Shown here: in pieces, positions 29,599 to 39,929 of the stretch
Position numbering within the stretch: the first letter of the stretch is position 1
Layout: each line of letters opens with the position of its first letter
Assembly (NCBI RefSeq): GCF_001592225.1
Contig: NZ_BCWN01000003.1
Span: 1 to 64,000 of the forward strand
DNA: 64,000 bases
Source: Castellaniella caeni NBRC 101664
Lineage (GTDB): Bacteria > Pseudomonadota > Gammaproteobacteria > Burkholderiales > Burkholderiaceae_B
Reading direction: 5' to 3'
Position numbers and translations under genes: made by a program
The notes under the pieces: model-generated
Databases searched by the model: none
What the model was told of the DNA's origin: nothing
Seen by the model: only the letters and a program-made list of their open reading frames with translations

Positions 29599-30231
29599 AT
29601 GTCCACCGCTTTCAAACTCGACAAACTCATCCTGCCTTCAGACGCGATCCAGGGCGAATGCCGCAAGCTCGGCCGCGCCTTCTACGACCGCCCCGCCCTC
29701 ACGGTGGCACCCGACCTGCTCGGGCGCCTGCTGATCCACGCCGGCCCCCAGGGCCCGCGCATCGGCCGCATCGTCGAGGTCGAGGCCTATCTGGGCCCGG
29801 GCGACCTGGCCGCCCATACCTCCCGGGGCCGCACGGCACGTACCAAGGCCATGTTCGGCCCCCCCGGTCACGCCTACGTCTACCTCATCTACGGCATGCA
29901 CCACTGCATCAACGCGGTCACCGGCCCGGAGGGCAGCGGCACCGCCGTCCTGCTGCGCGCCGTGGCGCCCGTCACAGGGGTCGAGGTGGCCACCAACGGC
30001 CCCGGACGCCTGTGCAAGGCACTGGGCATCACGCTCGAACAATATGGCATCGATCTGTGCGGCGATGCGCTCTGGCTCGCCCAGGACGACGCCCCCCGGC
30101 CCGCGCACATCGCCACCAGCCCGCGCATCGGGGTGGACTACGCCGGTGAGGGCTGGGCCGAGAAACCGCTGCGCTTCTACGTCGAGGGACATCCGGCCGT
30201 CAGCCGCCGCCCCGGCAAGAAGGCCAGGTAA
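29599..30231 (+). CDS. 3-methyladenine DNA glycosylase (AAG/MPG family)
   Basis: Base-excision enzyme that removes alkylated purines. The 210-aa protein has the family motifs LGRAFYDRPALTVAPDLLGR, IGRIVEVEAYLGPGDLAAH (catalytic Glu region), HTSRGRTARTKAMFGPPGHAYVY in pieces, YGMHHCINAVT, and the C-terminal IATSPRIGVDYAG. Length fits bacterial MPG. It starts 10 bases after the deaminase stop and is probably co-transcribed; adenine released by repair could feed that deaminase, though this is speculation. Confidence 0.92.
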   Translation: MSTAFKLDKLILPSDAIQGECRKLGRAFYDRPALTVAPDLLGRLLIHAGPQGPRIGRIVEVEAYLGPGDLAAHTSRGRTARTKAMFGPPGHAYVYLIYGMHHCINAVTGPEGSGTAVLLRAVAPVTGVEVATNGPGRLCKALGITLEQYGIDLCGDALWLAQDDAPRPAHIATSPRIGVDYAGEGWAEKPLRFYVEGHPAVSRRPGKKAR

Positions 30232-30434
30232 ACCGTCAACCGACGCATAAAAACAACAATCACGCCTGCGCCAGCGCGCCAGGCGCGGCACGGCTTGGCT
30301 GTCCGGCGGGCGCGGCCAAGCCGCCAAAATGGCTGAAAAAAGGGCATTTGCAAAGCTTTCCAACAGCTTAAAAACTTATATATTAGCCATCTAATTGCGA
30401 TCAAGTCTCATCAACTTACGCATAATTTTGCAAA

Positions 30435-30448
30435 TTGATCTAGCGCAA
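30435..30448 (+). promoter_or_regulatory. nosR: FNR/NNR-type box of the nos promoter
   Basis: TTGAT-CTAG-CGCAA matches the FNR/DNR consensus (perfect left half, three of five on the right). Activation from -41.5 predicts a start near 30483, and TACCAT at 30471-30476 sits exactly where its -10 box should be. This argues against translation starting at 30463. Control by low oxygen and nitrogen oxides would fit nos genes. The rest of the 279-base gap upstream shows AT-rich sequence without a gene. Confidence 0.7.
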
Positions 30449-30510
30449 GACGAGCCCTCTGGATGTCGCTTACCATGGCGTGGTTATCGACTGACCCGTC
30501 TTTTACCGCC

Positions 30511-32871
30511 ATGCGCCGTGCCAGCCCCTGCTTGTCTCTGCCCGCTCTCTCTTCTTTGTGGCCGGCACTGCTGCTGGGCATGGTGCTATGGGCCTTTCTG
30601 GCCAGCACACCAGCCCTCGCCCAGGCCCCCGCCAACGGCAAGTACCAGGCCTACCAGTTCGGCCAGAACGGCACGGCGCTGGGGGCTGGGCCACGGTTGG
30701 GCGCCTTCCTCAAGAAAGTCACCCCCACCGAGATTTTCCCCGGCGCCGACCGCATCGGCCCACCAGAAGGCAAGCCCACCATCGCGCGCGCCTACGCGGG
30801 CGACAAGCTGCTGGGCTACGTCTACCTGACCACCGACATCGTCAATACCCGCGGCTACTCCAGCAAGCCCATCGACACGCTGGTGGGCATTTCGCTCGAG
30901 GGTGAAATCGTGGGCGCCAAGCTGGTCGAGCACCACGAACCCATCGTGCTCATCGGCATTCCCGAATCCAAGGTCGAAAACTTCATCCAGGGCTACGTCG
31001 GCAAGAACTACGTCAAAGAACCGCCACGCCCCGGCGCGCCACCGCCCGTCGATATCGTCAGTGGCGCCACCGTCACCCTGATGGTGATCGGCGACAGCAT
31101 CACGCGCTCGGTCATGGCCGTGGCGCGCGACTACGGCATCGGCCGCGCAGGCCAGGCCCAGGCGGCGCCTGTCGAGCAGCGCGCCATCGACATGGAGAAA
31201 AGCACCACAGAATCCTGGGACGCGCTGCTGAAGTCGGGCGCCGTCAGCCGCCTGCACGTCACGGTGGCCGACATCAACAAGGCTTTTGAACAAAGCGGCA
31301 AAGCCGCTGCGGCCGAAAAACCCGAAAGCGGCGACCCCGACGACACCTTCGTCGATCTGTACACCGCCCTGGTGAGCGCGCCGGGCATCGGCAAAAGCCT
31401 GCTGGGCGACACCGAATACCAATACCTGCGCGACCGCCTCGCGCCGGGCCAATCGGCCATCCTGGTGGCGGGCAATGGCCGCTACTCGTTCAAGGGCTCG
31501 GGCTATGTGCGCGGTGGCGTATTCGACCGCATCGAGGTCATCCAGCAGGAAAACAGCTTCCATTTCACCGACCTCGACCACACACGCCTGGCCGATCTGA
31601 TGGCCGCCGGAGCGCCCAATCTGAAAGAAATCGCGCTCTTCACGGTGCCCACCGACGCCGTCTTCGATCCGGTGGCTCCCTGGCGCCTGCAACTGACCGT
31701 ACAGCGTGTGCTGAGCGTCAAGGAAAAAGCCTTCACCACCCTGAGCCTGAACTACACCCTGCCCCAGGCCTACACCAAGGTGGTCGCAGCCACGCCGCCC
31801 GCCGTCCAGACACCGCCCGCGGCGGGCACGCCCGACGCCGCGCTGGATCAGACCGAGACCGGCATCGAAGAGGCCCCGGCCCTCTGGAAACAGATGTGGG
31901 CCGCCAAGATCGGGCAGATCATCGTCATCGCGATCGCCTTGCTCACCCTGATCGCGGTATTTTTCTTCCAGGATCAGCTCACCAAGCACGAGGTCTTCTA
32001 CCAACGCTTTCGCACGGGCTTTCTGATCTTCACCCTGTTCTGGATCGGCTGGTACGCCCAGGCGCAGCTGTCGGTGGTCAACGTACTCACCTTCACCACC
32101 TCGCTGCGCACCGACTTCAGCTGGGAATACTTCCTCATGGATCCGCTGGTGTTCATCCTCTGGGTGGCGACCGCCATGTCGCTCATCTTCTGGAACCGCG
32201 GCGCCTTCTGTGGCTGGCTGTGCCCCTTTGGCGCCCTGCAAGAACTGGCCAACAAAGTGGCCAAGCGCCTGCACGTGCCGCAGATCAAGGTGCCCCACGG
32301 CGTGAACACGCGCCTGGCGGGCCTGAAATACATCATTTTCCTCATTCTCTTCGGCGTCTCGCTGTACGAGCTGGGCCTGGCCGAAAAAATGGCCGAGGTC
32401 GAGCCCTTCAAGACCGCCATCATCCTCAAGTTCGCGCGCGACTGGCCCTTCGTGCTCTTCGCCCTGGCCGTGCTCATCCCGGGGCTGTTCATCGAGCGCT
32501 TCTATTGCCGCTACATGTGCCCCATGGGCGCCGCCCTGGCCATCCCGGCACGCCTGCGCATCTTCAACTGGCTGCGCCGCTACAAGACCTGTGGCAATCC
32601 CTGTCAGCTGTGCGCCGTCGAGTGCCCGGTGCAGGCGATCAACCCGGAAGGCGACATCAATCCCAACGAGTGCATCCAGTGCCTGAACTGTCAGCAGCTC
32701 TATCACAACGAAAGGCGCTGCCCGCACCTGATCCAGAAAAACGCCAAACTCAAGCGCCACAAGGCCCCCCCGCCCGACGCGGGCCTGCCTGGCGAAGTCG
32801 TCGTCAGCCGCAAGCCAACCGTCCGGCCCCGCACACCGGCTGACGCCGCCCCCATTTCGTCGAACCCATAG
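30511..32871 (+). CDS. nosR: NosR, membrane flavo-iron-sulfur protein for nitrous oxide reduction
   Basis: NosR supplies electrons to N2O reductase and is needed for nosZ expression. The 786-aa protein has a signal anchor (residues 10-35), a periplasmic FMN-binding domain in which [10 protein letters not shown] should carry the flavin-linked Thr, several transmembrane helices from about residue 455, two cytoplasmic CxxxCP motifs (CGWLCPFGA and CRYMCPMGA), and two ferredoxin-like [4Fe-4S] clusters ([14 protein letters not shown] and [18 protein letters not shown]). I chose ATG 30511 because the FNR-type promoter implies a start near 30483; ATG 30463 would add 16 residues. Confidence 0.93.
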   Translation: MRRASPCLSLPALSSLWPALLLGMVLWAFLASTPALAQAPANGKYQAYQFGQNGTALGAGPRLGAFLKKVTPTEIFPGADRIGPPEGKPTIARAYAGDKLLGYVYLTTDIVNTRGYSSKPIDTLVGISLEGEIVGAKLVEHHEPIVLIGIPESKVENFIQGYVGKNYVKEPPRPGAPPPVDIVSGATVTLMVIGDSITRSVMAVARDYGIGRAGQAQAAPVEQRAIDMEKSTTESWDALLKSGAVSRLHVTVADINKAFEQSGKAAAAEKPESGDPDDTFVDLYTALVSAPGIGKSLLGDTEYQYLRDRLAPGQSAILVAGNGRYSFKGSGYVRGGVFDRIEVIQQENSFHFTDLDHTRLADLMAAGAPNLKEIALFTVPTDAVFDPVAPWRLQLTVQRVLSVKEKAFTTLSLNYTLPQAYTKVVAATPPAVQTPPAAGTPDAALDQTETGIEEAPALWKQMWAAKIGQIIVIAIALLTLIAVFFFQDQLTKHEVFYQRFRTGFLIFTLFWIGWYAQAQLSVVNVLTFTTSLRTDFSWEYFLMDPLVFILWVATAMSLIFWNRGAFCGWLCPFGALQELANKVAKRLHVPQIKVPHGVNTRLAGLKYIIFLILFGVSLYELGLAEKMAEVEPFKTAIILKFARDWPFVLFALAVLIPGLFIERFYCRYMCPMGAALAIPARLRIFNWLRRYKTCGNPCQLCAVECPVQAINPEGDINPNECIQCLNCQQLYHNERRCPHLIQKNAKLKRHKAPPPDAGLPGEVVVSRKPTVRPRTPADAAPISSNP

Positions 32872-32924
32872 CGCAAAGCCCGGCACGGGGCCGGGCCGCT
32901 ATGACTACCCCCTGGGAGAACTTC

Positions 32925-34832
32925 ATGTCCGACCACAGCAATGAAAAGTCCGGTCTGAGCCGGCGCGGCTTCCTTGGCACGGCCGCCTTTACGGGCGCCG
33001 CTGCCGTCGGCGCCACGCACCTGAGCGCCAACGCCAAGGACGACAAGAAAAAAGGTCACCAGAGCGTCGAGGTCGCCCCCGGCGAACTGGACGAATACTA
33101 TGCCTTCAACTCCGGCGGGCAGTCGGGCGAGGTGCGCATCCTGGGCTTGCCGTCGATGCGCGAACTGATGCGCATCCCGGTCTTCAACATGTGCAGCGCC
33201 ACGGGCTGGGGCCGCACCAATGAAAGCCGCAAGATCCTCAACGAAAACCTGACGCCCGAGACGCGCAAGTTTCTTGAAGACAACCACATGCCGGTGTTGC
33301 CCAACGGCGACGCGCACCACCCGCACATGTCCTTCACGGACAACACCTACGACGGGCGCTACATTTTCATCAACGACAAGGCCAATACGCGCGTCGCGCG
33401 CATCCGCTGCGACGTGATGAAGACCGACAAGATCCTCGAAATCCCCAACGCCGACGGCATCCACGGCCTGCGCCCACAGCGCTACCCGAAGACCGGCTAC
33501 GTGTTCTGCAACGGCGAGCACATCGTACCCCTGCCCAACGACGGCACCGTGATGGACGACCCCAAGAAAAACTTCTGGGCCATCTACACCGCCGTGGACG
33601 GTGACACCATGAAGGTGGCCTGGCAGGTGCTGGTGGACGGCAACCTGGACAACGGCGACGCCGACTACCAGGGCAAGTACTCGTTTGCCACCTGCTACAA
33701 CTCGGAAAAAGGCCTCACCGTCACCGAGATGTCGGCCAACGAACAAGACTGGGCGGTGGTGTTCAACCTCAAGCGTATCGAAGAAGCCGTGAAAAACGGC
33801 GACTACAAAGAGATGAACGGCGTGCCGGTCATCGACGGGCGCAAGGGCTCGAAATACACCCGCTACATCCCGGTGCCCAATTCGCCGCACGGCTGCAACG
33901 CCGCGCCCGATGGCATCCACGTCGTCTTCAACGGCAAACTCTCGCCCACCGTCACCGTCATCGACGTGCGCAAGCTCGACGATCTGTTCGACGACAAGAT
34001 CAAAGAGCGCGACGTGGTGGTCGCCGAGCCGCAGCTGGGCCTGGGGCCCCTGCACACGGCATTCGACGGCCGCGGCAACGCCTACACGACGCTGTTCATC
34101 GACAGCCAGATGTGCAAGTGGAATATCGAGAAGGCCAAAAAAGCCTTCCAGGGCGAAAAGGTCGATCCGATCATCCAGAAGCTGGACGTGCAGTACCAGC
34201 CGGGCCACAACCACACCACCATGGGCGAAACCAAGGAAGCCGACGGCAAGTGGCTGGTGTCGCTCAACAAGTTCTCGAAAGACCGCTTCCTCAACGTCGG
34301 CCCGCTGAAGCCCGAGAACGACCAGCTCATCGACATCTCGGGCGACGAGATGAAGCTTGTGCACGACGGCCCCAGCTTCGCCGAGCCGCACGACATGCTT
34401 CTGGTGAACCGCACGAAGGTACGTCCCAAGCACATCTGGGATCGCAACGATCCGATGTGGGAAGACGCCCGCCAGATGGCCGCCAAGGACGGTGTCACGC
34501 TGGAATCGGCCTCCAACGTCATCCGCGACGGCAACAAGGTGCGCGTGTACATGGTGGCCATCGCCCCCGTGTTCAGCCTGCCCAGCTTCGAGGTCAACGA
34601 GGGCGACGAAGTGACGGTGACCGTCACCAATATGGAGCGCATCGAGGACCTGACGCACGGCTTCACCCTGACGGGCTATGGCATCGCCATGGAAATCGGC
34701 CCACAGGCCACCTCGTCGGTCACCTTCACGGCCTCGCGTCCCGGCGTGCACTGGTACTACTGCCAGTGGTTCTGCCACGCGCTGCACATGGAGATGTCCG
34801 GCCAGATGTACGTCAAACCAAAGAAGGCCTGA
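32925..34832 (+). CDS. nosZ: Nitrous oxide reductase, clade I (Tat-exported)
   Basis: Periplasmic copper enzyme that reduces N2O to N2, the last step of denitrification. The 635-aa precursor has a twin-arginine signal ([18 protein letters not shown]) typical of clade I. The seven-bladed propeller contributes CuZ histidines (for example in [11 protein letters not shown] and [12 protein letters not shown]). The C-terminal cupredoxin domain carries CuA: C613, W615, C617, H621 and M624 in [17 protein letters not shown] lies 7 bases before ATG 32925, making it the start rather than 32901. It follows nosR by 53 bases. Confidence 0.97.
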   Translation: MSDHSNEKSGLSRRGFLGTAAFTGAAAVGATHLSANAKDDKKKGHQSVEVAPGELDEYYAFNSGGQSGEVRILGLPSMRELMRIPVFNMCSATGWGRTNESRKILNENLTPETRKFLEDNHMPVLPNGDAHHPHMSFTDNTYDGRYIFINDKANTRVARIRCDVMKTDKILEIPNADGIHGLRPQRYPKTGYVFCNGEHIVPLPNDGTVMDDPKKNFWAIYTAVDGDTMKVAWQVLVDGNLDNGDADYQGKYSFATCYNSEKGLTVTEMSANEQDWAVVFNLKRIEEAVKNGDYKEMNGVPVIDGRKGSKYTRYIPVPNSPHGCNAAPDGIHVVFNGKLSPTVTVIDVRKLDDLFDDKIKERDVVVAEPQLGLGPLHTAFDGRGNAYTTLFIDSQMCKWNIEKAKKAFQGEKVDPIIQKLDVQYQPGHNHTTMGETKEADGKWLVSLNKFSKDRFLNVGPLKPENDQLIDISGDEMKLVHDGPSFAEPHDMLLVNRTKVRPKHIWDRNDPMWEDARQMAAKDGVTLESASNVIRDGNKVRVYMVAIAPVFSLPSFEVNEGDEVTVTVTNMERIEDLTHGFTLTGYGIAMEIGPQATSSVTFTASRPGVHWYYCQWFCHALHMEMSGQMYVKPKKA

Positions 34833-34836
34833 GCCC

Positions 34837-36129
34837 ATGAAGCGACCGCCCCTCCGCCTCCGTTTGCGGCACCTGGTGTCCGGCCTGCTGCTGGCCGCCA
34901 TCGGCGGCAGCGGATCGGCGTGGGCGGCCACGCTGGCCGTGCCTGCGGGGGCGTCCCTGCAGGCCGCCGTGGCAGCCGCCGCGCCGGGCGACACCTTGCG
35001 CCTGGCGCCTGGCGACTATCCGGGCAATCTCGTCATCGACAAGCCGCTCACGCTCGAAGGCCCGACCGGGCGCGACGCCCGCATCCTGGGCGAGCGCAAA
35101 GGCCGCACCATCTGGATCCAGGCCGCCGACGTCACACTGCGCAACCTGACCGTGCGCCACTCGGGCCTGAGCCTGCCCGACATGGACGCCGGCATTTTCC
35201 TCGACAAAACCGCCATCCGCGCTCACATCACGCACAACGACATCATCGACAATTCGGTGGGCGTCTACCTGTGGGGCGTACGCGATGCGCTGGTCGAACA
35301 CAACCGTATCGTCGGCAACACGGGCCTGCGCGTCAACGAGCGCGGCAACGGCATCACGGTCTGGAACGCCCCCGGCTCGAAAGTGCTCGACAACGACATT
35401 TCAGAAGGCCGCGACGGCATCTTTTCCAACAACAGCCGCGAAAACGTCTTCAGCCGCAACACCTTCCACAAGCTGCGCTACGCCGTGCACTACATGTACA
35501 CCAACGATAGCGAAGTCAGCGACAACGTCTCGCTGGGCAACGACATCGGCTACGCCATCATGTTCTCGCGTCGGCTCACCGTGCGCGACAACATCGCCAC
35601 GCACAGCGCCCACCAGGGGCTGATGCTCAACGCCACCGACGATTCCATCATTGATGGCAACGTCATCGTCGGCGCCGAAAAATGCGTCTTCGTCTACAAC
35701 GCCAACCTCAACGAACTGGCCGACAACCGCTTCCAGGATTGCGAGACCGGTGTGCACTACACCGGCTCCGAGGGCAACCGCATCTTCGGCAACGCCTTCG
35801 TCGGCAACCAGAATCAAGTGAAATACGTCGGCACCCGCTATCTGGAATGGTCCGCCCAGGGCCGCGGCAATTACTGGTCGGATCTCTCGGCCTTCGACCT
35901 GGACGGCGACGGCATCGGCGACACGGCCTATCGCCCCAACGGCCTGATCGACCAGGTCATCTGGCGCGCACCCAACGCCCGCCTGCTGCTCAACAGCCCC
36001 GCCGTGGCCATCGTGCGCTGGGCGCAATCCCAGTTTCCCGCCATCCTGCCGGGCGGGGTGATCGACAGTGCGCCGCTGATGGCGCCCACGGACACCCCAA
36101 CCTGGCAAAAATACGAGGCTCTGCCATGA
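34837..36129 (+). CDS. nosD: NosD, periplasmic copper-centre maturation protein
   Basis: NosD works with the NosFY ABC transporter to deliver sulfur for building the CuZ site of NosZ. The 430-aa protein has a signal peptide (residues 1-30, ending SAWA) and a right-handed beta-helix of CASH-type repeats with many N-x-I/V turns (HNDIIDNSVGVYLWG, NRIVGNTGLRV, NDISEGRDGIF). It starts 4 bases after nosZ and its stop overlaps the nosF start as ATGA. Confidence 0.94.
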   Translation: MKRPPLRLRLRHLVSGLLLAAIGGSGSAWAATLAVPAGASLQAAVAAAAPGDTLRLAPGDYPGNLVIDKPLTLEGPTGRDARILGERKGRTIWIQAADVTLRNLTVRHSGLSLPDMDAGIFLDKTAIRAHITHNDIIDNSVGVYLWGVRDALVEHNRIVGNTGLRVNERGNGITVWNAPGSKVLDNDISEGRDGIFSNNSRENVFSRNTFHKLRYAVHYMYTNDSEVSDNVSLGNDIGYAIMFSRRLTVRDNIATHSAHQGLMLNATDDSIIDGNVIVGAEKCVFVYNANLNELADNRFQDCETGVHYTGSEGNRIFGNAFVGNQNQVKYVGTRYLEWSAQGRGNYWSDLSAFDLDGDGIGDTAYRPNGLIDQVIWRAPNARLLLNSPAVAIVRWAQSQFPAILPGGVIDSAPLMAPTDTPTWQKYEALP

Positions 36130-37028
36130 CCATGACAGCCCCGCCCATCGAGCTGCGCAGCGTCACCAAACGCTATGGCCCCCTGCGTGCCGTCGATGCC
36201 ATCAGCCTGCACATCGAACCCGGCGAATGCGTCATCCTCGCCGGCCATAATGGCGCGGGCAAAAGCACGCTCATCAAGCTCATTCTCGGGCTCATCCGGC
36301 CCGAAGCGGGCAGCGTCCGGGTACTGGGCGAACTGGCGGGCAGCAGCGCCGCCGCGCGCAGCCGTCGTCAGATCGGCTATCTACCCGAAACCGTGGCCCT
36401 GCACCCCTCGCTCACAGGCGCCGAGACCCTGGCCTTCTACGCCCGGCTCAAGGGCCTGCCGACCACCGGCAACGCCGCCCTGCTGTCGCGCGTGGGCATC
36501 GCCGAAGCCGCCAAACGGCGCGTGGGCGGATATTCCAAGGGCATGCGCCAGCGCCTGGCCCTGGCACAGGCCCTGCTGGGCACCCCCAAGGTCTTGCTGC
36601 TGGACGAGCCTACCACCGGGCTGGATCCAGCCTCGCGCCTGCTGTTCTACGACATCGTGCGCGAACTGCGTGACGCGGGCTGCGCCATCCTGCTGTCCAC
36701 CCACGCGCTGGCCGAACTCGAAGGCCAGGCCGACCGCGTCGTCGTGCTGCAAAAGGGCTGCAAGATCGCCGACGGTACGCTGGGCGACCTGCGGCGCGAC
36801 GCCAACCTGCCCGTGCGCATCCGCCTGAGCCTGGACACCGAGCCCATCACGCTGCCCGCGGGCTGGCAGCGCATCGGCGCGCGGCGCATCGAGCTGAGCT
36901 GCGCCGAAGCCGACAAGCTGCACCAGCTGCGCCAGGCGCACACGATCGACCACGTCTGCGACATCGAGATCGACCAGCCTGGGCTGGACGAGATGTACGC
37001 CCATTTCCTGCAGCGGGAGGACGCATGA
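36126..37028 (+). CDS. nosF: NosF, ABC transporter ATPase
   Basis: ATPase partner of NosY and NosD in NosZ copper-site assembly. The 300-aa protein has Walker A GHNGAGKST (about 44-52), the ABC signature YSKGMRQRLALAQALL, Walker B VLLLDEPTTGLDP and the H-loop STHALAELE. The last 80 residues form a NosF-type C-terminal extension. It overlaps both nosD and nosY by 4 bases (ATGA), indicating coupled translation. Confidence 0.95.
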   Translation: MTMTAPPIELRSVTKRYGPLRAVDAISLHIEPGECVILAGHNGAGKSTLIKLILGLIRPEAGSVRVLGELAGSSAAARSRRQIGYLPETVALHPSLTGAETLAFYARLKGLPTTGNAALLSRVGIAEAAKRRVGGYSKGMRQRLALAQALLGTPKVLLLDEPTTGLDPASRLLFYDIVRELRDAGCAILLSTHALAELEGQADRVVVLQKGCKIADGTLGDLRRDANLPVRIRLSLDTEPITLPAGWQRIGARRIELSCAEADKLHQLRQAHTIDHVCDIEIDQPGLDEMYAHFLQREDA

Positions 37029-37855
37029 ACCCCACCCTCACCCTCATGCAGAAAGAGATCCGCGACGGCCTGCGCAACCGCTGGGTGCTGGCTGTCGCCA
37101 TTTTGCTGGCCATGCTGGCCCTGTCGTTGGGCTTCCTGGGCAGCGCCCCGACCGGCACGGTCAAGGTCGACCCGCTCACCGTCACCGTCGTCAGCCTGTC
37201 GAGCCTGTCGATCTTTCTGGTGCCGCTGATCGCCATGCTGCTGTCCTACGACGCCATCGTCGGCGAAGTGGATCGGGGCACCATGAACCTGCTGCTCAGC
37301 TACCCCATTTCGCGGCGCCAGGTGATGGCCGGCAAATTTTGCGGCCACCTGGTGATCCTGGCCCTGGCGATCGGTGCTGGTTACGGCGCGGCGGGGCTGG
37401 CCCTGCAGCTGGCCTTCGGCGGTATCGACCCCGGCGCCTGGGGGCCGTTCGCCCTGCTGATCGCCGCCAGCATCCTGCTGGGCGCGGCCTTTCTGTCGCT
37501 GGGCTATCTGATCAGCGCGCTGGTGCAAGAACGCCCGACGGCGGCGGGCATCGCCATTGGCATCTGGCTGTTTCTGGTCGTCATCTACGACATGGCCCTG
37601 CTGGGCATCCTGGTGGTCGATCAGGGGCGCGTCATCACCGCGCCGCTGCTCAACACCATCCTCTTGTTCAACCCCACGGACGTCTACCGCCTGCTCAACC
37701 TGACCGGGCACGAGAACATCGCCATGTTCGCCGGCATGGCGGGCCTGAGCGAGCAGACGTCCCTGTCCACCACCACCTTGCTCGCAGCCCAGCTGCTGTG
37801 GATCGCCATCCCCTTCGGGCTGGCTTCATGGGCCTTTGGCCGGAGGGCGCTATGA
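37025..37855 (+). CDS. nosY: NosY, ABC transporter permease
   Basis: The 276-aa integral membrane protein has six predicted helices and belongs to the ABC-2 type family. VDRGTMNLLLSYPISRRQVMAGKF is the conserved cytoplasmic segment contacting the ATPase. It forms the NosDFY maturation complex. It overlaps nosF and nosL by 4 bases each. Confidence 0.95.
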   Translation: MNPTLTLMQKEIRDGLRNRWVLAVAILLAMLALSLGFLGSAPTGTVKVDPLTVTVVSLSSLSIFLVPLIAMLLSYDAIVGEVDRGTMNLLLSYPISRRQVMAGKFCGHLVILALAIGAGYGAAGLALQLAFGGIDPGAWGPFALLIAASILLGAAFLSLGYLISALVQERPTAAGIAIGIWLFLVVIYDMALLGILVVDQGRVITAPLLNTILLFNPTDVYRLLNLTGHENIAMFAGMAGLSEQTSLSTTTLLAAQLLWIAIPFGLASWAFGRRAL

Positions 37856-38511
37856 CACCCTCGACGCATCTCATCACCGCCGCGCGGCCAAGCCGCGGCT
37901 CGCAAGGCCCTCAAACCGTCCGCACCGCATCCGCCGCGCACCCGCGGCCCCGCTGGCTGGCGGGCCTGGCCCTGGGCCTGAGCCTGCTGCTGGGCGCCTG
38001 CGGCGGCGCGGACGACCGCCACACCCCGCCCCCCGCGCCCCAGGCGCTGACCAGCCAGGCCGTGGGCCACTACTGCGGCATGAATCTCGACGAGCACGTC
38101 GGCCCCAAGGGGCAGATTCTGCTGCGGGACGAGTCACGCGCCGTCTGGTTCTCGACCATCCGCGAGGTCTTTGCCTACACCCTGCTGCCCGAAGAGCCCA
38201 AAACCATCACCGCCATCTACGTGCAGGACATGGGCCGCGCCGACGCCCACGGCAACCCGCCCGCGGATGCCTGGATCGATGCCCACCAAGCGTATTTCCT
38301 GATCGAAAGCCGCGCCGTCGGTGGCATGGGAGCGCCCGACGCCCTGCCCTTTGCGCAACTGGATCAGGCACAGGCCTACCAGCAGCAATACGGCGGGCGC
38401 ATCGTCAACTTCAAAACCATGCCCGAAGACTACGTGCTGCGCTACCTCGACCCAGGCGCCGCCAGCACGGATACCCCTTCCGCACCCGCTCCTGCCGGAG
38501 ACCCTTCATGA
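37852..38511 (+). CDS. nosL: NosL, copper chaperone lipoprotein
   Basis: NosL delivers Cu(I) to apo-NosZ in the periplasm. The 219-aa precursor has a long basic N-terminus, a hydrophobic core and the lipobox LLGAC (Cys near residue 47), so it should be anchored to the outer membrane. The Cu-binding CxM motif appears as YCGMNL, followed by the NosL core HVGPKGQILLRDE and FSTIREVFAY. The leader before the signal sequence is unusually long (about 30 residues), and a start further in cannot be excluded, but ATGA overlap with nosY supports this one. Confidence 0.93.
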   Translation: MTPSTHLITAARPSRGSQGPQTVRTASAAHPRPRWLAGLALGLSLLLGACGGADDRHTPPPAPQALTSQAVGHYCGMNLDEHVGPKGQILLRDESRAVWFSTIREVFAYTLLPEEPKTITAIYVQDMGRADAHGNPPADAWIDAHQAYFLIESRAVGGMGAPDALPFAQLDQAQAYQQQYGGRIVNFKTMPEDYVLRYLDPGAASTDTPSAPAPAGDPS

Positions 38512-39527
38512 CATCCAATACGCTCTCCCGTCGACGCTTTCTGGGCATCACCGCCGCCAGCGCCGCACTGCTGGGCAGCACCCCGCTGCATGCCGCCCTG
38601 AGCCGTCCCGACGCCCTGCCCGAGCCCGTCGTCTGGCGCGGTGTGGCGCTGGGGGCGGACGCCCAGATGCAGCTGCTGCACCCCGATCGCGCCCGGGCCG
38701 AACAGCTCATCGAGCTGGCCCTGGGCGAAATCCAGCGGCTGGAAAAGGTCTTCAGCCTCTACCGCGAAGACAGCGCCCTGGTCAGGCTGAACCGGGACGG
38801 CCAGCTTGACTCACCACCCGGCGACCTCTGCCGCCTGCTGTCCGAGGCCTGCGCCTTCGCGCGCCTGACGGGCGGCTACTTCGACCCCACGGTGCAGCCG
38901 CTGTGGAACTGGTACCTGCAGCGCGAACAGCAAGGCGCGCGCCCGGTGTTCGACGCGCGCGCCGTGGACGCCACCCTGCGACGCATCGGTTATCAGGCCA
39001 TCGACATCGAGGCCGAGCGCATCCGCTTCCGGCGCCCGGACATGGCCGTCACCCTCAACGGCATCGCCCAGGGCTACATCACCGACCGGGTGACCGAGCT
39101 GCTGCGCACCCAGGGCCTGGAACACGCCATGATCGACCTGGGCGAAGCGCGCAGCCTCGGGCAACCCGGCAGCGACCGGCCCTGGCGGGCGGGTATCGCC
39201 AAGCCGGACGCCCCCGCGCAGCTGCTGGAAACCATCGAACTGCACGACCAAGCCCTCGCCACCTCGGGCGGCTACGGCACACCGCTGGACGCCTCGGGCC
39301 AGCTGACGCACCTGTTCGACCCGCACACCGGCAGCGCGCAGCCCATCTGGCGCAGCGTCAGCGTACGCGCCGCCGACGCCACCACGGCCGACGCGCTCTC
39401 GACGGCCTTCAGCCTGATGCAGGAGTCGAAAATTCGTGATATAGTTTCGGTCTTTCCGGTTCAGGCATGGTTGCTGCCACCCAAGAATCAAGGTTCTGAT
39501 GGTGACCGCTTGATCCACTTGGCTTGA
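38508..39527 (+). CDS. nosX: NosX, ApbE-family FMN transferase for NosR
   Basis: ApbE-type flavin transferase that attaches FMN covalently to NosR. The 339-aa precursor has a Tat signal (SRRRFLGITAASAALL). ApbE motifs are FSLYREDSALVRLN, GGYFDPTVQPLW, the LNGIAQGYITDRV segment, ATSGGYG, HLFDPHTGSAQP, and the C-terminal ADATTADALSTAFSLM with the Mg-binding Asp. It overlaps nosL by 4 bases and ends the nos operon. The last 35 codons are less GC-rich than the rest, but conserved features continue to the end. Confidence 0.93.
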   Translation: MTSNTLSRRRFLGITAASAALLGSTPLHAALSRPDALPEPVVWRGVALGADAQMQLLHPDRARAEQLIELALGEIQRLEKVFSLYREDSALVRLNRDGQLDSPPGDLCRLLSEACAFARLTGGYFDPTVQPLWNWYLQREQQGARPVFDARAVDATLRRIGYQAIDIEAERIRFRRPDMAVTLNGIAQGYITDRVTELLRTQGLEHAMIDLGEARSLGQPGSDRPWRAGIAKPDAPAQLLETIELHDQALATSGGYGTPLDASGQLTHLFDPHTGSAQPIWRSVSVRAADATTADALSTAFSLMQESKIRDIVSVFPVQAWLLPPKNQGSDGDRLIHLA

Positions 39528-39610
39528 AATGCTTTATTTCACGTCTGCATGGCAGTTTTGCCTTGCAAGGCTGCTTCAAAAAGCGTATTCAAAACCGGAA
39601 ATCGCGTGAT

Positions 39611-39639
39611 GTGACAAGTTAAATTAAACGTGTTATATT
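39611..39639 (+). promoter_or_regulatory. tRNA-Arg promoter
   Basis: GTGACA (39611-39616) and TATATT (39634-39639) with a 17-base spacer give a near-consensus sigma-70 promoter 12 bases upstream of the tRNA. Confidence 0.7.
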
Positions 39640-39651
39640 AGCGCCTCTTTA

Positions 39652-39728
39652 GCGGCTGTAGCTCAGTTGGATAGAGTACTTGGCTACGAACCAAGGGGTC
39701 GTGGGTTCGAATCCTGCCAGCCGCGCCA
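39652..39728 (+). tRNA. tRNA-Arg (anticodon ACG)
   Basis: The cloverleaf is complete: acceptor GCGGCTG/CAGCCGC, D-loop AGTTGGAT, anticodon arm CTTGG-CTACGAA-CCAAG, T-loop GTTCGAATC, discriminator G and encoded CCA. The ACG anticodon is normally edited to ICG. Confidence 0.96.
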
Positions 39729-39734
39729 CATTGC

Positions 39735-39769
39735 AAGGGCTTACTGATTTTGGTCAGTAAGCCCTTTTT
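39735..39769 (+). terminator. tRNA-Arg terminator
   Basis: A 13-bp stem (AAGGGCTTACTGA and complement, loop TTTTGG) ends in a run of five Ts shortly after the tRNA. Confidence 0.9.
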
Positions 39770-39861
39770 ACGTCTGCGCGCCAGATGCTGTCCCAGATGC
39801 GATCCCGCCAATAGCCCCATCGGCATCAAGGCATGAAACGCATCAAACCACCGCCCACACG

Positions 39862-39906
39862 ACAACGGCCCGACCCCGCCCTGTTCGGGCGAAGCCTGGC
39901 CGTTGT
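39862..39906 (-). terminator. Branched hairpin downstream of binding-protein gene
   Basis: Nine-base arms ACAACGGCC / GGCCGTTGT enclose a smaller GCCC/GGGC hairpin, 24 bases beyond the stop of the minus-strand gene. No T-tract, so only a possible terminator. The remaining 39770-39861 shows nothing that I can identify. Confidence 0.4.
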
Positions 39907-39929
39907 ACCAGGCGCCTTTGCTGCGTCTC

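Noticed and set aside
30463-30510. nosR start at ATG 30463
   Set aside because: It has no good ribosome site and lies upstream of the transcription start predicted from the FNR-type box and the TACCAT box.
39638-39865. Minus-strand ORF of 75 codons over tRNA-Arg
   Set aside because: Most of it is the tRNA read backwards, a well-known false prediction. The remaining part looked faintly like an integrase tail but I could not support it.
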